Assembly (NCBI RefSeq): GCF_007655135.1 | Contig: NC_045130.1 | Coordinates: 38,312,605-38,376,604, forward strand | Source of the DNA: Punica granatum | Lineage: Eukaryota > Streptophyta > Magnoliopsida > Myrtales > Lythraceae | Reading direction: 5' to 3' | Length of the DNA stretch: 64,000 bases | Shown here: positions 59,499 to 64,000 of the stretch, in pieces | Layout of the letters: each line of letters begins with the position of its first letter | Position numbering within the stretch: position 1 is the stretch's first letter | Made by a program: the position numbers and the translations under genes | Notes under the pieces: model-generated | Database searches by the model: none | Told to the model about the DNA's origin: nothing | The model's input: only the letters and a program-made list of their open reading frames with translations

Positions 59499-61313
59499 AT
59501 GGAGTGCAATAAGGATGATGCACTCCGGGCTAAGGAGATCGCTGAAAAAAAGTTCATGGAGAGAGATTATGCAGGTGCGAGAAGATTCGTCTTGAAGGCC
59601 CAAAACCTTTTTCCTGCTCTTGAGGGCCTTGCGGATATGCTGAGCACTCTCGATGTGTACATCTCTGCGGAGAATAAGATCTGCGGCGAGGCCGATTGGT
59701 ATGGAATTCTCGGAGTGAACCCGTGGGATGATGACGAGGCAGTTCGAAAGCAGTATAGGAAGCTTGCCCTTGTACTCCATCCTGATAAGAACAAGTCTAT
59801 AGGGGCCGAGGGGGCCTTTAAGCTCCTTCTTGAAGCCTGGAGTCTTTTGTCAGATAAGTCCAAGAGATTAACCTATAACCAGAAGAGGAACTCAAGGGTT
59901 GTTCAGCAGAGCAGTAATGGTTTCTACTCAAATAAGATGAGTACGAACTTGGACAGTAATAATCGGGTCAATGTTGCTTCCGTCCCTTCTCAACCTCGCC
60001 GGAAAAATGACACCTTCTGGACTATTTGCAACCGGTGCAAGACTCACTACGAGTACCTTCGGGTTTATCTCAATCATACTCTCCTCTGCCCCAACTGTCA
60101 GGAAGCTTTCTATGCTGTGGAGAAGGCCCCTCCGCCACATGTTTTTAAGCCATCAAACTCGCATTCTAACCAGTCTCACCGTAATTCAAGACGTGGGACT
60201 AGTATCCCAACTAATGACAGTTCTTCTAGACAGCAGTCTATTAATTTCTCAATGTCAGCTCCTAGTGCTTCTCAGGGATCTGGGGTTCTCCAGCACGATC
60301 AATTGAAGCGGCGAAGGATGGAGAATGATTATCATCAGACGTACAGTTACGGGAGTGATCAAGTGAGCACTGGAGAAAGAGGTTATGCTGAAAAGGAGAG
60401 ACCCCAGGGAAGTTATTACTATGGCCTTAATAAGCCGAACAGTGAGAGGGAGCTGTCTTTTGTTGAAACCCGGAATATGTTATTGGAGAAGGCACGAGGT
60501 GAGATTAGGAAGAAGCTTGCAGAGTTGAGTTTAGGAATCAAAGAAAATGGGAGGGAAGACAAGAAGGTGGATCGCGCGATGGACCTGCTTTTTTCTCCTG
60601 TGGCAATCAATGTCCCCGATCCCGACTTCCACAACTTTGACCTGGACAGAACAGAGAACTTTTTCGAGGTTGACCAAGTGTGGGCTGCTTATGCTGATGG
60701 GGACGGGATGCCCCGATTCTATGCCCGTATTCAGAAGGTCATCTCCTTGAAGCCATTCAAAGTGCAGATCAGTTGGCTGAACTCAAGAACCACTGCTGAG
60801 TTCAGCTCTCAAGACTGGATTGGTTCTGGTTTTACAAAGACCTGTGGGGACTTCAGGGCTGGGCGGATTGAGATAAACCGAAGCCTGAATTCTTTTTCTC
60901 ACAGGGTCGCGTGGATGAAAGGCCCACGGGGAGTTATTCGGATATTTCCCATAAAGGGTGAGGTGTGGGCCCTCTACAGGAACTGGAGCCCTGACTGGAC
61001 AGATCTTACACCAAAGGAAGTTGTGCACAAGTACGAGATGGTGGAGGTCCTCGAGGACTATGATGAGGAGCTGGGCATCCCCGTGGCTCCTCTTGTGAAG
61101 GTTGCAGGTTTTCGGACTGTGTTTCACAGGCATATGGACCCGAAGGAGGTTAGGAGGATCCCAAGGGAAGAGATGCTCCGGTTCTCTCACCAGGTCCCGA
61201 GCTACTTGCTAACAGGCCAAGAGGCCCAAAACGCTCCAAAGGGATGCCGGGAGCTGGACCCAGCTGCTATGCCTCTGGACCTGCTTCAGGTAATAAGCGA
61301 AGTTTATCCTTAG
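59499..61313 (+). CDS. J-domain protein with C-terminal DUF3444
   Basis: One uninterrupted coding exon, 604 aa. N-terminal helical segment (MECNKDDALRAKEIAEKKF), then a J domain at about 66-130 with the HPD tripeptide (residues 94-96) that stimulates Hsp70 ATPase. A four-cysteine zinc-ribbon-like motif follows (CNRC ... CPNC, about 178-200), then a Ser/Asn-rich linker (about 210-300) and a coiled, charged segment (about 325-355). A DUF3444 domain lies at about 385-595 (FEVDQVWAAYADGDGMPRFYA, WALYRNWSPDW) and ends PAAMPLDLLQVI. DUF3444 occurs only with such plant J proteins; its role is not well known. Some homologues carry two DUF3444 copies and exceed 700 aa, while this one has a single copy. 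By position likely orthologous to At5g53150. Confidence 0.93.
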   Translation: MECNKDDALRAKEIAEKKFMERDYAGARRFVLKAQNLFPALEGLADMLSTLDVYISAENKICGEADWYGILGVNPWDDDEAVRKQYRKLALVLHPDKNKSIGAEGAFKLLLEAWSLLSDKSKRLTYNQKRNSRVVQQSSNGFYSNKMSTNLDSNNRVNVASVPSQPRRKNDTFWTICNRCKTHYEYLRVYLNHTLLCPNCQEAFYAVEKAPPPHVFKPSNSHSNQSHRNSRRGTSIPTNDSSSRQQSINFSMSAPSASQGSGVLQHDQLKRRRMENDYHQTYSYGSDQVSTGERGYAEKERPQGSYYYGLNKPNSERELSFVETRNMLLEKARGEIRKKLAELSLGIKENGREDKKVDRAMDLLFSPVAINVPDPDFHNFDLDRTENFFEVDQVWAAYADGDGMPRFYARIQKVISLKPFKVQISWLNSRTTAEFSSQDWIGSGFTKTCGDFRAGRIEINRSLNSFSHRVAWMKGPRGVIRIFPIKGEVWALYRNWSPDWTDLTPKEVVHKYEMVEVLEDYDEELGIPVAPLVKVAGFRTVFHRHMDPKEVRRIPREEMLRFSHQVPSYLLTGQEAQNAPKGCRELDPAAMPLDLLQVISEVYP

Positions 61314-62158
61314 GATATGATATGCCTGCTGTAGAGGACGATTAATCTGGAAACTGAGGCGGAAGTGCAGGCGAACTGCCTAGGAAAGCTGATCTGTTTT
61401 AGACGGTGAATTGTTTAGCTTATATACAACTAAAGATTTAGAAAGTTTGAAGATTATCAGGAACTGGATCCCAATTGTTGAAACCGAAATCACCTTTTTC
61501 CTGTTTGTTGTTTTCCCTTTTTGATGTCACAGCCTACCGGGTCCAGGTTTAAATGATTTAGGGTTCATTTGTTCGGGCTTTTTAATGATATGGTGACAGT
61601 TGAAAAGTTTCATATAGAAACTGAGGGGAATACCATACCTCTTAATTCTTTCGGAGCACAGCTGTGTTGAAAGGTTTGATTGAGTTTCTTTCCTGATCGC
61701 TCACTTCGAGTTTCCATGCAAACTTGGTGTCTGAGCCTTCTCTTTTGATGTGGTTCTGTGGAGATTTTTGCATTCATTCGCATATGAGGCCTTGTCTGGT
61801 ACGACGAACGAGGAAGGGAACAAAACAGAATCGTTGCTGGGTTTCAAAATACTGGTGATTCTATCGTGACTCATGCCCGTTCCGTCATACAAGAACTGGC
61901 CTTACTTTGTTAGACTTGTTACTACTACTATAATCTTTTCCTCGTTTTTTTCTCATGTTCTATTGGTGGATATTGTACATTCACCTTCCTTGATGACAGA
62001 TTGGCCTTTCCTTTCCGGCTTGATAATAATGTAAATACATACATATGTATGTTCTCCTGAGGAGTTGCTCGTGGATAGATCTGAGCCTGAAAGTCGAAAT
62101 TAAGGCTTATGTTGTCTGCCGCGTTTGACACAGGGCCCCAGCAGGAGGCCCGCTCGAT

Positions 62159-62203
62159 GGGCTATCAGCTCGGTGATAGAGCACGTCCCTGATAATTGAG
62201 TCG
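62159..62203 (+). other. Plastid trnI-GAU 5'-exon-like fragment (possible NUPT)
   Basis: Beginning GGGCTATCAGCTCGGTGATA and reaching CCCTGATAATTGAGTCG, this 45-nt stretch resembles the 5' exon of chloroplast tRNA-Ile(GAU), including the GAU anticodon region, with about six mismatches, mostly transitions. The similarity stops after the exon boundary region. It cannot form a complete tRNA. Either a small decayed nuclear copy of plastid DNA or a tRNA-derived SINE head. Confidence 0.45.
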
Positions 62204-62544
62204 GGTCGTTGTTCTTGTAAGGTAAATTATTGGGCACCTTGGCCGCTTCCTGAATTTCCTTGGACCCATTTGGATATATATAGTACGGACACTAGGAAAA
62301 CCTTCAACGTCCAATAATTCTCCCACCCACATCATCAATCAATCAATCAATATGGGCAGCTAAGCCACTGCCACGCCAGTGGTATATATATGTACTTAAG
62401 CCCACTAATGTGTTCTTAATCAATCAATCAATATGTTCTCAAAGCGATGCTCTTAAATAATAATGCCTCATCGAACATAATACCTCGCAGGATTGAAGGG
62501 TTTAGGTTACAACTTAAAATTCGAACTATGACGGATGACACGTG

Positions 62545-62600
62545 ATTCATGTTGTGTATGACGAAAAACGTAATTCATGTTGTGTATGACGAAAAACGTA
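62545..62600. repeat. 28-bp tandem duplication
   Basis: ATTCATGTTGTGTATGACGA and the following AAAACGTA occur twice back to back with no visible difference, indicating a recent slippage or duplication event. Confidence 0.85.
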
Positions 62601-63024
62601 ATGGCATATGATATTAGTATGTAGAAGGAAATGAGCTTTTCTACTTCGTTCTTCTTCGAGTTGGACTACGATTCTATGCTTACACTAAAAATGGGTGTCC
62701 TTGATAACTTATGAATATTAATATGTTCGATACTTTGCATTAGTATAATACACGCGTGATTGTTGTCCGGCACATCAGACAGGGTGGACCGTACCGACTT
62801 TGAATTCTAGAAGGGGCTGATCATGTCAGTCGGAAAATCAATGAAAACATGAAGATAAAGAGGCTCAAGAAGATGTCCAAGATGAATTCGAAGTCGATAG
62901 CGACCTCCAATCAAGATGTTGAGGTTGTGATTAAGAAGCATGACTTCCTCCTACGATCATTGAAAGTTACATCATCGAGGGAATTTTACAAGCCATTAAT
63001 TGTAGAATTTGGGTTAGTAATATC

Positions 63025-64000
63025 TTTTTTTTTTTGGTAAAATAAGAAGTTTCATTAAAGCTTAATTGTCCGTGCACATAGTGCTTACAGATCGAGGGGA
63101 CGAAAGCCCCATAGGGTCCTCGGAAAGAAGTTTCTTAATAGAAGGAGGTGCATGAAATAAAATAACAAGGCGATCCAGAAGTTCCTCTCCAAGATGGGCA
63201 AGGTGGTCAGCGCATTTGTTTGCTTCTCGGTAGGCATGCTTTGGTGAGATGATCTCAAACTGTTGGCACAGTGTCCTGCAATCGCCGATCAAGTTTGTTA
63301 GCGCCATATTAGTAGAGTTTCCCCACACCCAGGATAGGACTAGTTTGGCATCTAGCTCAACAATTAACTTGTTGACTCCACAGTCTTTAGCCATGATTAA
63401 CCCTTGCCTAAGGGCTTTAAGCTCAGCGATAGCACTGGTGGTACGCCCAAGATTCATCCTAAAGCCTCTGACCCATCTGCCCATGGGATCTCGAAGAAGT
63501 CCCCCAGCACCGGCTAAGCCCGGATTGCCCTTGGCACAACCATCAGTGTTAAGTTTGAAGAAACCATCCGGGGGGACTCCCAGTGGACTTGAACAATCGA
63601 GCTGGGTTTGGAAGGAGGTCTCTGTTGAGTAGCACGGAACTCTGTAGCAATTTGGATGATATAATCTACCAGGTTGCTATGGAGGGGTTTCGAAGAAAAG
63701 GCTAAGGAGTTCTTATTCTTCCAGAGATGCTAAATAGCGAAAGGGAAGATAAAGCCCCAAGGAATACGGAGGTGTGAGGCTTGAGATGAAGCAGTGTTGT
63801 ATCTAATCCAAAGTTCGATCGGGGCAGTGAAGGTGCCCAACTTTGATGTTGGGATTTCCAGATGTTGCCAAAAGGATTTAGCAATAGGACAACTCCGAAG
63901 GATGTGGTCTACAGTTTCCTGCTCTAAAGGGCATCCGGGACAGCAGGGTGAGATGAGCAAGTCGCGCTTAGCGAGGAGGGAGGCAGTGGGGATCCTATTC
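63025..64000 (-). pseudogene. 3' end of a LINE (non-LTR retrotransposon), zf-RVT and RNase H domains, decayed
   Basis: On the minus strand, from the right edge, a zinc-binding reverse-transcriptase-associated motif appears (CCPGCPLEQETVDHILRSCP, then AKSFWQHL). Further on is a plant LINE RNase H domain: LNTDGCAKGNPGLAGAGGLL with the first catalytic Asp, AELKALRQGL with the Glu, VELDAKLV with the Asp, and AYREANKCADHLAH. The frame ends at 63062 and is followed by a short 3' tail and an A tract (plus-strand T run 63025-63035), marking the LINE 3' terminus. A TAG replaces an expected Trp codon at about 63731-63733 (before HLWKNKNSLAF), and the RNase H part is in another frame, so the copy is dead. 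The 5' part lies beyond the window. Confidence 0.88.

Larger units (their letters stand above)
61314..63024. other. Downstream interval of the DnaJ gene
   Basis: The first few hundred bases are presumed 3' untranslated region. Further on are a plastid trnI-like fragment (62159-62203), an exact-looking 28-bp tandem duplication (62545-62600) and AATC microsatellite tracts near 62336 and 62420. No gene is seen. Confidence 0.5.

Overview
This window is nuclear DNA from a flowering plant, most likely a core eudicot. The genes have many short GT-AG introns, the intergenic DNA is AT-rich and full of small DNA transposons, and the gene set is plant-specific: NADH-dependent glutamate synthase, an ATL-type RING protein, a clade A PP2C and a plant-type cyclic nucleotide-gated channel. 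The species cannot be read from the sequence. I assembled the exon structures by hand from splice signals, reading phase and family knowledge. All eight protein-coding models with recognised products close in frame.

Layout. 1-4900: gene-free flank and distal promoter with a 21-bp minisatellite and other repeats. 5466-15649 (+): GLT1, 22 coding exons, 2214 aa. 16342-17377 (-): a small three-exon KGD4/MRPS36-like gene with an 18-nt last coding exon, too fragmented to show as an ORF. 17694-18008 (+): SDHAF4, divergent from KGD4 across about 316 bp that holds a pair of site II motifs. 18.1-21.1 kb: non-coding, with a fold-back repeat. 21155-24079 (+): ATL20/21/22-type secreted-ectodomain RING-H2 E3 ligase. 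24.1-28.1 kb: SINE- and Helitron-like sequence, then an ACGT-rich promoter. 28215-30683 (+): clade A PP2C (ABA co-receptor class) with a CACTA MITE in intron 2. 30.7-39.2 kb: transposon graveyard (Tourist MITE, Helitron, hAT element, and a large fold-back with a second Tourist MITE nested in it) that ends next to the core promoter of the next gene. 40162-42857 (+): spermine synthase. 43661-46456 (-): CNGC1-type channel. 46.5-52.8 kb: non-coding, with a ~300-bp tandem array. 52829-55633 (+): second PP2C, of a different clade. 59499-61313 (+): J-domain/DUF3444 protein. 63025-64000 (-): 3' end of a decayed LINE retrotransposon running off the window.

Functional and evolutionary context. GLT1 consumes 2-oxoglutarate, KGD4 is the adaptor of the 2-oxoglutarate dehydrogenase complex and SDHAF4 matures succinate dehydrogenase, so three neighbouring genes touch consecutive 2-oxoglutarate/succinate steps. 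The order RING - spermine synthase - CNGC1 - PP2C - DnaJ matches, from memory, Arabidopsis At5g53110-At5g53150. GLT1 is also on that arm (At5g53460). The block is therefore probably conserved microsynteny, interrupted here by the clade A PP2C and transposons. I found no prokaryote-type system, CRISPR array or intact autonomous transposon.
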